DNA of 45,351 nucleotides from Rhodoblastus sp. (GTDB lineage: Bacteria > Pseudomonadota > Alphaproteobacteria > Rhizobiales > Beijerinckiaceae). The position numbers and the translations under genes are program-made. How positions within the stretch are numbered: the first letter of the stretch is position 1; every line of letters begins with the position of its first letter. Positions 9,043 through 17,723 of this stretch are shown one piece after another. Location: assembly GCF_019449565.1 (NCBI RefSeq), contig NZ_JAGRPM010000021.1, positions 1-45,351 on the forward strand, read 5' to 3'. The notes below the pieces were generated by a model. It was not told where the DNA came from and ran no database searches. It saw only the letters and a program-made list of their open reading frames with translations.

Positions 9043-11815
9043 TGACGAGTCGGTCGTCAGGATTGAGGCGCTTCATCATCGTTACGACGCCACGGTTGCG
9101 CTCGACGGCGTGAGCCTCTTAATTCGCCCCGGGTCGACGGTCGGCCTCATTGGACCCGATAGCGTTGGCAAGTCGACGCTGCTCGGGCTGATTGCAGGCG
9201 TCAAGCGTATTCAATCTGGAGCCGTACTGGTTCTTGGCGGCGACATGGCCTCCCGCCTCCACCGCGATGCCGTGGCGCCGCGCATCGCCTACATGCCGCA
9301 AGGCCTCGGCCGCAACCTTTACCCGATGCTGTCTATTGTCGAGAACATCGATTTTTTCGGCCGCTTGTATGGGCAGCCCGAGAGCGAACGCCGCCGCCGC
9401 ATTGCGCGCCTGCTCACGGCAACGGGCCTCGATCCGTTTCCGGACCGGCCAGCGGGCAAATTGTCAGGCGGGATGAAGCAAAAGCTCGGGCTCTGTTGCG
9501 CTCTGGTGCACGACCCTGATCTGTTGATCCTCGACGAGCCCACGACTGGCGTTGACCCGTTGTCGCGACGGCAGTTCTGGGAGCTCATCGCTCGAATTCG
9601 AACCGAGCGTTCCGGCATGACGCTGTTGGTGGCGACCGCCTATATGGAGGAGGCCGAACGTTTCGAACATATCGTCGCCATCGACGAAGGCCGGATCATC
9701 GCCGACGATGAAACAGCGGCCATTCTTGCCCGGACCAACGCAAACACGCTGGAGGAAGCCTATATCGCACTACAGCGTCCTGAACGCCGTGGTGATCAAA
9801 CAGCGCTCGTGATTCCGCATCTGACGCATAGCGACGCCCCCGCAGCGATTGTCGCCGATAATCTGACGATGCGCTTCGGTGACTTCACGGCCGTCGATCA
9901 TGTGAGCTTCCGCATCCAGCGCGGCGAGATTTTTGGGTTTTTAGGATCGAATGGTTGCGGCAAGACGACGACGATGAAGATGCTGACGGGCTTGCTCCCG
10001 GCGAGCGAGGGCCGAGGCGAACTGCTGGGCAAGCCGGTCGATGCGCGTGACATCGCTACGAGAATGCGCGTCGGATACATGTCGCAGTCGTTTTCGCTGT
10101 ATGATGAAATTTCGGTCCGCGCCAATCTCAAATTGCACGGACAGCTCTTTCGCATCCCCGCCGAGGAACTCGACGCCCGAGTCAAGGCGGCCCTTGCTCG
10201 CTTCGAGCTTACCAGCGTTGCGGACGCCCTGCCTCCCACTTTGCCACTCGGGATGCGCCAGAGATTGCAGCTTGCCGCAGCCTGTCTGCATCGGCCGGAG
10301 GTGCTGATCCTTGATGAGCCGACGTCTGGCGTTGACCCGGCGGCGCGCGACCGATTTTGGCGTCTGCTTGTGGAAATGTCGCGTCGAGACGGCGTCACCA
10401 TCTTCATATCGACGCACTTCATGAATGAAGCCGAACGCTGCGACCGGCTTTCATTGATGCACGCGGGCCGTGTTCTTGCAATTGGCGCCCCCGATGAGCT
10501 GCGCCTGAGCCGCGGCGGCCGCAGCCTCGAAGACGCGTTCATCAGTTATCTCGAGGAGGCGGCGGCGCCGCCAGCTGCGCATACGACGAGCGCCGCCTCT
10601 GCTTCGACCGACGAAGCAGCGCGACGCACTTCGGGCGTCCCCAAGTCCGAGCCGTCGCCCGAACGACCCCGGCAGCACAGGCCGCTCACAGCGTCTCTCC
10701 AGCGGATCTGGGCCTTTGCGCGCCGTGAAGCTGTCGAACTAAGCAGGGACCGAATTAGACTGGCCTTTGCGCTTCTCGGCCCACTCCTTCTTTTGGTAGC
10801 TTTTGGTTATGGCATATCGTTCGACATCGAGGGTCTTCGCTATGCTGTAATCGATCGCGATCAGTCTCTCGAAAGTCGTCTGTTCCTCGAGCAATTCTCT
10901 GATTCCCGCTATTTTGCCCAACGGTCGCCGTTGGCAAACGAGTTTGATATCGATGGTCGCTTGCGATCCGGTGAGTTGCGGTTCGCCATCGATATCCCTC
11001 CCGGTTTCGGTCGTGACCTTCTTCAGGGACGCCAGCCGCAGATCAGCTTCTGGCTCGACGGCGGCAACACATTTCCGGCAGAGACAGCCCGCGCCTATAT
11101 CCAGGGCGCCGTTCTGACCTATGCGGCGGATCGCCATCGCCGGTTATTCGGGCGAGATTCACGGCTCCTTCCGATCAATGTCGAGCCGCGGTTTCGCTAC
11201 AATCAAGACTTTCGCAGCGTATTCGCGATCACTCCGGGCACGATAATGCTCCTGCTGGTCTTGTTTCCGGCGATGCTGACGGCGCTCGGAGTTGTCAGGG
11301 AGAAGGAGATGGGCTCAATTACGAATGTCTACGCCTCTCCCGCCACGGTCGGCGAATATCTCATCGGCAAGCAGCTGCCCTATATTGTGATCGGCTTTGT
11401 CAGTTTTATCAGCCTTGTGGTGCTGGCCGCGACTCTACTCGGCGTCGTCCCAAAAGGGTCCATGCTCGCCTTGTCGATCGCGGCGCTCATCTATGTGTTT
11501 GCGGCCACTGCGTTCGGTCTTCTGGTGTCGGCGTTTGTCTCGACGCAAGTTGCGGCGATTTTCGGCACCGCGATTCTGACCGCAATGACAGCGGCGCATT
11601 ATTCAGGGTTTCTCTTCCCTGCCTCGACGCTGGAAGGTCCGGGCCGCGTAATGGGGCTCTCGTTTCCCGCGCTTTGGTTTCAAACCGTGAGCCTCGGTGT
11701 CTTTGCCAAAGGGCTCGAGGCGAGCGCGCTTATCCGCGAGATCGCGGTGTTGCTCGGGTTTGGCATCTTGTTTCTCCTGCTGGCCCGTTTGTCGGTCCGG
11801 AAGCAAGGCGTCTAG
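9032..11815 (+). CDS. RbbA-type ABC transporter: two ATPase domains fused to an ABC-2 permease
   Basis: This 927-residue protein fuses two ABC ATPases and a membrane domain. ATPase 1 has the Walker A GPDSVGKST (41-49), in which Ser44 replaces the usual middle Gly, and the signature KLSGGMKQKLG followed by LLILDEPTTGVDP. ATPase 2 has GSNGCGKTTT and the degenerate signature LPLGMRQRLQ before VLILDEPTSGVDP. A low-complexity linker (about 510-555) precedes an ABC-2 domain with one N-terminal and about five C-terminal membrane segments. The layout matches RbbA/YhiH proteins. In this setting, between HlyD and a second ABC-2 permease, export of an unknown compound is the simplest reading. It is translationally coupled to its upstream neighbour. 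Confidence 0.88.
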   Translation: MSADDESVVRIEALHHRYDATVALDGVSLLIRPGSTVGLIGPDSVGKSTLLGLIAGVKRIQSGAVLVLGGDMASRLHRDAVAPRIAYMPQGLGRNLYPMLSIVENIDFFGRLYGQPESERRRRIARLLTATGLDPFPDRPAGKLSGGMKQKLGLCCALVHDPDLLILDEPTTGVDPLSRRQFWELIARIRTERSGMTLLVATAYMEEAERFEHIVAIDEGRIIADDETAAILARTNANTLEEAYIALQRPERRGDQTALVIPHLTHSDAPAAIVADNLTMRFGDFTAVDHVSFRIQRGEIFGFLGSNGCGKTTTMKMLTGLLPASEGRGELLGKPVDARDIATRMRVGYMSQSFSLYDEISVRANLKLHGQLFRIPAEELDARVKAALARFELTSVADALPPTLPLGMRQRLQLAAACLHRPEVLILDEPTSGVDPAARDRFWRLLVEMSRRDGVTIFISTHFMNEAERCDRLSLMHAGRVLAIGAPDELRLSRGGRSLEDAFISYLEEAAAPPAAHTTSAASASTDEAARRTSGVPKSEPSPERPRQHRPLTASLQRIWAFARREAVELSRDRIRLAFALLGPLLLLVAFGYGISFDIEGLRYAVIDRDQSLESRLFLEQFSDSRYFAQRSPLANEFDIDGRLRSGELRFAIDIPPGFGRDLLQGRQPQISFWLDGGNTFPAETARAYIQGAVLTYAADRHRRLFGRDSRLLPINVEPRFRYNQDFRSVFAITPGTIMLLLVLFPAMLTALGVVREKEMGSITNVYASPATVGEYLIGKQLPYIVIGFVSFISLVVLAATLLGVVPKGSMLALSIAALIYVFAATAFGLLVSAFVSTQVAAIFGTAILTAMTAAHYSGFLFPASTLEGPGRVMGLSFPALWFQTVSLGVFAKGLEASALIREIAVLLGFGILFLLLARLSVRKQGV

Positions 11816-11817
11816 CA

Positions 11818-12945
11818 ATGTGGCGCTGGTTCGAGAACGTCTTTCACCTCGGTCTCAAGGAGATCGCTAGCCTCTCGCGCGACAAGGTGATGGTCGTCCT
11901 GATCATTTACGTTTTCACGGTCGCGGTTTACTCCGAGGCGACCGCCATGAGAACCGACGTACGGAATGCCGGGGTCGCTATTGTCGACGCCGACCACTCG
12001 ACGTTGTCATCCCGGATTAAGGACGCCCTGCAACCGCCCTATTTTCGGACGCCCCGCGAAATCGATCGCTCAGAAGTCGATCAATTGCTGGATAAGGGAC
12101 AATATACGTTCATTCTGGAAATCCCGCCACGGCTCGAAGCCGATCTGTTGGCGAACCGCGGCCCGTCGATACAAATCAACGTCGATGCGACCGCCGTGAC
12201 CCACGCCGCTGTGGGGACGGCTTATATCCAGGAAATTATCATGCGCGAAACGGCAAGCTTTTCGAAGCAGCGTGGCGCCAACCCCGCCGTTCCCATCGAC
12301 CCTGTCATTCGCGCCTTATTCAATCAGAATCTTGAAGCGATCCGCTTTAGCGCGAGTATGGGCGTCATCAACAATGTCACGATTCTCGCCATCATCCTCG
12401 TCGGCGCGGCGGTGATGCGCGAACGCGAGCGCGGTACGATCGAGCATTTGTTGGTGATGCCGGTGCGGCCGGGCGAAATTCTTGCGGCGAAGATCTGGGC
12501 AAATAGCCTGATCATCCTTCTGGCGGCCGGATTTTCGCTTCACGTTGTCGTCCATGTCGCGCTGCAAGTGCCAATCGTGGGATCGGTCGAATTTTTCCTT
12601 GCCGGAACCGCCGTTTATCTCTTCGCCGTGACATCGCTCGGCATTTTGCTGGCGACTATAGCAAACTCGATGCCGCAGTTCGCATTGCTGTCGATTCCCG
12701 TCTTCGTCGTGATGTTCTTGCTGTCGGGCTCGTTCACGCCGTTCGAAAGCATGCCTACGTTCTTGCAAGACATCATGTACGTATCACCGTCGACGCACTT
12801 TGTAAGATTCGCCCAGTCGGTGTTGTACCGCGGGGCTGGCGTCGATGTCGTATGGCCCGATCTCGCGATTATGACCGCGCTTGGCGGCGTCTTTCTCACG
12901 GCGGCCTTATTGCGATTCAGAGCAATGCTCTTGAGCCAAAACTAG
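11818..12945 (+). CDS. ABC-2 type permease (YhhJ-like)
   Basis: This 375-residue inner-membrane permease has one N-terminal membrane segment (VMVVLIIYVFTVAVY), a periplasmic domain (about 45-170), and five C-terminal segments that include NNVTILAIILVGAAVMRERE, the conserved RERERGTIEHLLVMP loop of ABC-2 permeases. The start at 11818, two bases after the stop of the RbbA-type gene, is preferred over an upstream in-frame start buried in that gene. It completes the exporter operon and probably pairs with the fused permease domain to form the membrane channel. Confidence 0.87.
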   Translation: MWRWFENVFHLGLKEIASLSRDKVMVVLIIYVFTVAVYSEATAMRTDVRNAGVAIVDADHSTLSSRIKDALQPPYFRTPREIDRSEVDQLLDKGQYTFILEIPPRLEADLLANRGPSIQINVDATAVTHAAVGTAYIQEIIMRETASFSKQRGANPAVPIDPVIRALFNQNLEAIRFSASMGVINNVTILAIILVGAAVMRERERGTIEHLLVMPVRPGEILAAKIWANSLIILLAAGFSLHVVVHVALQVPIVGSVEFFLAGTAVYLFAVTSLGILLATIANSMPQFALLSIPVFVVMFLLSGSFTPFESMPTFLQDIMYVSPSTHFVRFAQSVLYRGAGVDVVWPDLAIMTALGGVFLTAALLRFRAMLLSQN

Positions 12946-13190
12946 AGTTCCATTTGCTCTGTCCGCGCGCCGGAGAAATCGAGGAAGAAGGTGAAAGCCG
13001 CTGACATCAGCGCGGTGCAGAGATGTCAAAGGCGTTTCGGACACCTGCCATCGCTCCATGATCATGCGCCCTCGATCCGCGCCAATCCGGTTCGCCCCCC
13101 ATGGTGATGTATATCATGGCGTTGCGCCGCCGCAAGTCGCCCGCAAGTCTAGGCCTTCCGCATTGTAAAACGTGCCGCGAGTTGCTCGAT

Positions 13191-13352
13191 CTAGCGCCGC
13201 CCAAACGAAGTTAGTTCAGCTACTTCGCCGACGCTGTGGCCTTTGGCGAGAAGCCAAATCGTCTGGAAATGTCGCGCCTCGCGCGCATCCGAACTCGATA
13301 CATACCGCTCACGCACCGCATCGATGCCCAAATGCGAAGCTATTGCCGTCAT
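13191..13352 (-). pseudogene. N-terminal relic of an IS630-type transposase
   Basis: The minus-strand frame contains GIDAVRERYVSSSDAREARH and FQTIWLLAKGHSVGEVAEL, which resemble the helix-turn-helix N-terminus of IS630-family transposases (RY..ASD...R...Q..WLL..G.S..EVA..). A stop follows at 13191-13193. No DDE catalytic domain and no terminal repeats are visible, so this is a remnant and not a working element. Confidence 0.5.
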
Positions 13353-13691
13353 GATCGGCCTACTGCGATTCATGACCACAAAGCTTAGCTTTATCGCGCT
13401 CAGCGGGGAATTCGCCCGAGTCATCCAGCCGGAACTGTATGACGGCCTGGGGCGTTCTGGCGCAAAGCGGGCGCTACTAAAACGCCAGCGAAGTGATGCG
13501 GGATGTCTTCGTCTCATTGAAAATCGCGGGGCGGCGTTCCGCGGCGCGGGTTGGCCTTGATGCTTTGGAACGCGGTGAGTTCAAAAATTTCGCAAACGTC
13601 TGTGCATTGGTGGAGCATCTAAACAGATTGGCTGACACCGTACTTGCCGATCCGGAGGTGCATTCGTCAAAAGCAGAGCAGGGGAAACTAA
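13353..13691. other. Intergenic stretch before the HAD gene
   Basis: A weak open frame at about 13499-13759 runs into the HAD gene in another frame and is not supported by a ribosome site. Nothing else is recognised. Confidence 0.3.
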
Positions 13692-14435
13692 ATGGTCACC
13701 CGCGAGCTATTGGCGCCACGATCTATTCAAGTCAGGACTCTAAGAGCGGCGATTTTTGACGTTGATGGTGTTCTGCTTGCCTCACCTCATGAACGCGCCT
13801 GGCGTGAGGCGCTTCGCGGATTCGGAGAATCTGAGGGTTTCACAACCGCCATGTACCAGGCCGATGTCGCTGGCAAACCGCGCCTCAGCGGCGCCCGCGC
13901 GGCCCTCGAAGCGCTTGGCGTACCCGACGCTGCGGGCCGGGCGGTCGCTTATGCCGCGCGCAAGCAGAAGCGGCTGGAGGAGTTGATCGCGGAAGGAGCT
14001 GTCAAGGCCTTCCCCGACGCACTTCGTTTCGTTCAAGCCGTGGCCGACTTGGGTTGGCCGATGGCGGTGGCGTCGTCTTCAAAAAATGCAAATGAAATGA
14101 TGCGGTCAATCCGCCTCGGCTCCGGGCAAAGCCTGCTAGACATTTTCGGCGCCAACGTCTGCGGGCGCGATCTCCCGAGGGGCAAGCCGGATCCCGCGAT
14201 TTTTCTGCTGGCGGCTTCGGAACTACACGTCGATCCCTTCCAATGTTTCGTAGCCGAGGACGCCCCAGCCGGTATCAAGGCAGCCTGCGCCGGTCGCATG
14301 GAGGGGCTCGGCGTGGCCCGCAAGAACGATGCCGCTGGGCTGCGAACGGCGGGAGCGGAAGTCGTCGTGACAAGTTTCGATGACATCGCGGTCGAAGAAC
14401 TGGCCGAGGGTCGCCTGCGAAGGCGGCCGGCATGA
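13692..14435 (+). CDS. HAD-superfamily beta-phosphoglucomutase-like hydrolase
   Basis: This 247-residue protein carries the HAD motifs in order: I FDVDGVLL (about 20-27), II VASSSKN, III the Lys of RGKPDPAIF, and IV VAEDAPAGIKAA. The subfamily resembles beta-phosphoglucomutase, which interconverts beta-glucose 1-phosphate and glucose 6-phosphate. The next gene starts inside its stop codon (ATGA overlap at 14432-14435) and encodes a GH65 phosphorylase, an enzyme type that releases beta-glucose 1-phosphate. The pair therefore forms a disaccharide-use module. AGGGGAAA precedes the ATG at 13692. Motif II keeps Ser where mutases and phosphatases both have Ser or Thr, so plain phosphatase activity is possible. 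Confidence 0.85.
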   Translation: MVTRELLAPRSIQVRTLRAAIFDVDGVLLASPHERAWREALRGFGESEGFTTAMYQADVAGKPRLSGARAALEALGVPDAAGRAVAYAARKQKRLEELIAEGAVKAFPDALRFVQAVADLGWPMAVASSSKNANEMMRSIRLGSGQSLLDIFGANVCGRDLPRGKPDPAIFLLAASELHVDPFQCFVAEDAPAGIKAACAGRMEGLGVARKNDAAGLRTAGAEVVVTSFDDIAVEELAEGRLRRRPA

Positions 14436-16714
14436 CCGCCCTTAAGACGATGGCGGCCGTTCTGGCGCGGACCGAAGATCCCATGTGGATTCTTGCTGTG
14501 GATGGCTTCGATCCGATGATGGAAAGCAGCGTCGAGTCGCGCTGCACGATCAGCAATGGTTTCTTGGGCGTCAGGGGCGCGCGCTCGACAGCGAGATGCG
14601 AGCTGTGTGTCGTTCCAACACGAACCTATGTGGCGGGGTTATTCGATAGTCCCGGCATCAAAAAGTCTGCGCAAGAACTTGTCCCTGCCGCCGACTGGCT
14701 GTTTATACGCATCGTGCTGCAGGGTTGCCCGTGTCACCCCGGAGATTTGCCGGCGCATCGGATGACACTCGACATGAGGCGGGGCGCATTGCTCAGTGAA
14801 AGCCATCATTTGTCTGCCCCCGACATAGGCCTCCGTGTCCGAACGTTGCGCCTCGTTTCGATGAGCGAGCGCGCCGTCGGACTGCAATTGATCCAGTTGG
14901 AAGTCGAACACGGGGAGGTCGATGTCGCCTTCGAGGCCTCGGCCGAGGGAACAGGTCTCGGGCTCGCGACCGATCGGCTCGATCAGGATTTCGGCCTTTG
15001 GCACACCCGGGATTCAGGAAAGCGCCTCGCACTGGCCACCATGTCATCGTTCCAGATAGACGGTCAGATTGTTCAGCCCATCTCGCTCGGTCCCCTGAAA
15101 TGGTCATGGAGTTGGAAGAGCCGCCCCGGACAACTCGCGACTTTCGAACGTTTCGTCGCCTTCGAGCGGACGGATTCGCTGGAACTGGACCCCGGACCAA
15201 AAGCTCGGGACCATCTTCGTCTGGCGCAACGCGCCGGATGGCGCGGCGTCGTCACAGCGCACGAGGCCGCATGGACAAGTCGCTGGCTATGCAGTGATGT
15301 AACAATCGGGGGCGACATGGATGCGCAGCATGCCCTGCGGTTCGCTGTTTACCACCTCAACGGCGCAGCAAACCCCGCCGATGAGCGGGTCTCGATCGGC
15401 GCCAGGGCCCTGACCGGCGAAGACTATTATGGCCACGTATTCTGGGACACCGAGATATTCCTGCTGCCATTCTACATTCTGACCTGGCCCGAAGCGGCCC
15501 GGTCCCTGTTGATGTATCGCTTTCACACGCTTGATGGGGCGAGAGCGAAAGCGGCGGGAATGGGGTGGCGTGGCGCTCTCTATGCCTGGGAAAGCGCCGC
15601 GACTGGCGCGGAAATGACACCGGAGCAAGTGATCGGCCCCGACCGTATGGTCATCGCCGTATTGTGCGGCAGGCAGGAGCAGCACATCAGCGCCGACGTC
15701 GCCTACGCCGTCTGGCAATACTGGCAGGCAACAGGCGACGACGATTTCCTGCTCCAGGCCGGCGCCGAAATACTGCTGGAAACCGGCCGCTTCTGGGCCA
15801 GCCGCGCTGGGCTGGAAGCAGACGGATACTGTCACATCCGCGGCGTAATCGGTCCCGACGAGTACCACCAAGACATCGATGATAACGCTTATACAAACGT
15901 CATGGCGCGTTGGAACATCCGCCGCGCGTTGGAGACCGCTGCGTTGTTGCGGGAGCGTTGGCCCGCGCGCTGGAACAGTCTCGCCAGCCGGCTCGGTTTG
16001 GCGGATACCGAACTGGGGCAATGGTGGAACGTCGCGGAAACCATGAAGACCGGGTTCGATCCTGAAACCGGACTGTTCGAGCAGTTCAGCGGCTATTTCG
16101 ACCTGGAAGACATCGATTTGAAAAAATACGAAGGCCGGTCCGTGCCCATGGACGTGGTGCTCGGGCGAGAGCGGACGCAAAGCTCACAGGTCGTGAAACA
16201 GGCCGATGTCGTTGCGTTGCTGGCCTTGCTGCCGGAAGAATTCGAGGGCGAAACGGCCGCGAAAAACTTCCGCTACTATTCCTCTCGCTGCGGCCATGGG
16301 AGTTCGTTGAGCCCTGCCATGCACGGGCTCGTCGCTGCCCGATTGGGCGACGCCGCGACGGCGTTGCGCTTCTTCCGCCAGACGGCGGGCATTGATCTTT
16401 CCACGACACGCGTGGGCTCCGCCGGCGGTATTCACATCGCAGCCCTCGGCGGAGTCTGGATGCTGTCGGTGCTTGGTCTCGCTGGACTCTCGTTTCGCAG
16501 CGACGGCATATCCATCGATCCGCACCTTCCGGCCGGGTGGGACAGTGTCGCCTTCAGCTTTCAGTGGCGCAGTCGGCGCGTCAAAATCTGCATCGATCAG
16601 ACTGAACGGCGTCTCATTGCAACGCTCGAGGCCGGAAAGCCCATGACCTTGTTCGTTGGCGGAAAGCCGAACCATCTCGCCTCGACCGCGGCTGCATCGG
16701 CGATATCGTGGTGA
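14432..16714 (+). CDS. Glycoside hydrolase family 65 phosphorylase (trehalose/maltose/kojibiose type)
   Basis: This 760-residue GH65 protein has the N-terminal beta-sandwich (ISNGFLGVRGARS near residue 35). The (alpha/alpha)6 barrel contains YYGHVFWDTEIF and GVIGPDEYHQDIDDNAYTN, with Glu477 as the expected general acid. The phosphate-site-like loop RCGHGSSLSPAMHG and a small C-terminal beta domain follow. GH65 enzymes split alpha-linked disaccharides with phosphate to give beta-glucose 1-phosphate. The upstream beta-phosphoglucomutase-like gene overlaps by four bases and would convert that product. Which disaccharide is used cannot be told; trehalose is a reasonable guess. The length fits the family. 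Confidence 0.88.
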   Translation: MTALKTMAAVLARTEDPMWILAVDGFDPMMESSVESRCTISNGFLGVRGARSTARCELCVVPTRTYVAGLFDSPGIKKSAQELVPAADWLFIRIVLQGCPCHPGDLPAHRMTLDMRRGALLSESHHLSAPDIGLRVRTLRLVSMSERAVGLQLIQLEVEHGEVDVAFEASAEGTGLGLATDRLDQDFGLWHTRDSGKRLALATMSSFQIDGQIVQPISLGPLKWSWSWKSRPGQLATFERFVAFERTDSLELDPGPKARDHLRLAQRAGWRGVVTAHEAAWTSRWLCSDVTIGGDMDAQHALRFAVYHLNGAANPADERVSIGARALTGEDYYGHVFWDTEIFLLPFYILTWPEAARSLLMYRFHTLDGARAKAAGMGWRGALYAWESAATGAEMTPEQVIGPDRMVIAVLCGRQEQHISADVAYAVWQYWQATGDDDFLLQAGAEILLETGRFWASRAGLEADGYCHIRGVIGPDEYHQDIDDNAYTNVMARWNIRRALETAALLRERWPARWNSLASRLGLADTELGQWWNVAETMKTGFDPETGLFEQFSGYFDLEDIDLKKYEGRSVPMDVVLGRERTQSSQVVKQADVVALLALLPEEFEGETAAKNFRYYSSRCGHGSSLSPAMHGLVAARLGDAATALRFFRQTAGIDLSTTRVGSAGGIHIAALGGVWMLSVLGLAGLSFRSDGISIDPHLPAGWDSVAFSFQWRSRRVKICIDQTERRLIATLEAGKPMTLFVGGKPNHLASTAAASAISW

Positions 16715-16728
16715 GCACCCGGCGCAGG

Positions 16729-17155
16729 TTAAGGTCGGAGCGGATGACGCTTGCGCATGGTCCTTGTTGAACGAGGGTTCGATCCAACCAGCGAGGGAAT
16801 CCGCGAGGCCCTTTGAACCAAAAAAACGGTTATTTCGTCGTCCGCGGAGTACTCTGACAGTTCCGCGTCCGGCTGTGGCGCCGCGGCGGCCGATCTGCGG
16901 AATATGGCGTCGAGGCTCCAGGCGCCCGGACCAGCAAAGGCCAGGTACAAGAAGACGAAGGTGAACAGGATCGCGGCGTCGACTTGGTTGAGCGCCGGCC
17001 AGAAGCTTTTCGGGGCGTCAACCATGAAATAGACAGCGGCCATTTCGCCCGAGCAGATGAAAGCCGCGACACGAGTAAAAAGTCCTAAGGCGATCAAAGC
17101 GCCGCCGGCGACTTCGATTATAGCGGCGGCAAGAAGAAGCAGCGGCAGCGGATCC
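16729..17155 (-). pseudogene. 5'-truncated DoxX family membrane protein
   Basis: On the minus strand the frame reads PLPLLLLAAAIIEVAGGALI, then ALGLFTRVAAFICSGEMAAV, and later AAILFTFVFLYLAFAGPGAW and SLDAI. This is the middle and C-terminus of DoxX-family membrane proteins. The expected first membrane helix (R..L...FL..G..K...) is missing. Upstream codons run into a cysteine-rich stretch and then a stop at about 17208, with no good start. It lies head-to-head with the Cus operon. It may be a relic, or a short protein using the internal ATG at 17097. Confidence 0.55.
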
Positions 17156-17231
17156 GGCGCGCAGGGCTGATCGAGTGAGCAAGCGTCCTCACCCCAATCG
17201 TGGCAAAAATATCAAGCAATAATATCAAGCC

Positions 17232-17630
17232 ATGACAACGGCCTCGTTTTCGAATATGGTTGCTCCGCGTTTTATGGAACCGTCTATGGCGAACTGGATC
17301 CGTCTCATTTGCTCTGTCTTGGCACTCGTAGGTCTGCTGGCCGCGGGAAGTGGCGGAGCGTTTGCGTCGACAAGCCATCACCATTGCTGCCCGCAAATGT
17401 CCTCGACCATGTCGATCGATGATCATTCAGTGAGAGGGGCCGGCGGCAACCACGGCGTACTGCCGGATTGCTGCGTGATGGGCGCCTGCGCCTTCGTGAC
17501 GCCGATGCCCTCGCCGGTGGCGTCTGTAGCCGAACCGAGCGCGTTCGCGCGGTCCGTGTCGCCCGCGTTGGACGACGCCGCCCTTCCTGGCCGTTCTTCC
17601 TTCCCCGACCTACGACCTCCCATCGTCTGA
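17232..17630 (+). CDS. Small secreted Cys/His-rich protein upstream of cusBA
   Basis: The protein has up to 132 residues. A hydrophobic signal segment (WIRLICSVLALVGLLAAG) precedes STSHHHCCPQM and PDCCVMGAC, both with clustered Cys, His and Met that could bind copper. The tail ends RSSFPDLRPPIV. The start is uncertain: ATG 17286 would put the signal segment at the very N-terminus and is attractive, and 17232 is the longest form. Position directly ahead of the CusB gene suggests a periplasmic copper-related accessory protein, similar in style to small DUF2946-like proteins, but the family is not firmly recognised. Confidence 0.6.
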   Translation: MTTASFSNMVAPRFMEPSMANWIRLICSVLALVGLLAAGSGGAFASTSHHHCCPQMSSTMSIDDHSVRGAGGNHGVLPDCCVMGACAFVTPMPSPVASVAEPSAFARSVSPALDDAALPGRSSFPDLRPPIV

Positions 17631-17723
17631 AGCCGTGAACAATGGCCTACGCTCGTCCCAAGACGGGCGATGGTGAGCGTCTTCATGCTTTGAGCCGGTC
17701 CGCCGGTCGGGAGTCCCAACATA

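Noticed and set aside
13499..13759. Open frame containing GLDALERGEFKNFANVCALV, vaguely like a ParD-type antitoxin tail
   Set aside because: It has no ribosome site or clear family motif, and it overlaps the start of the HAD gene in another frame.
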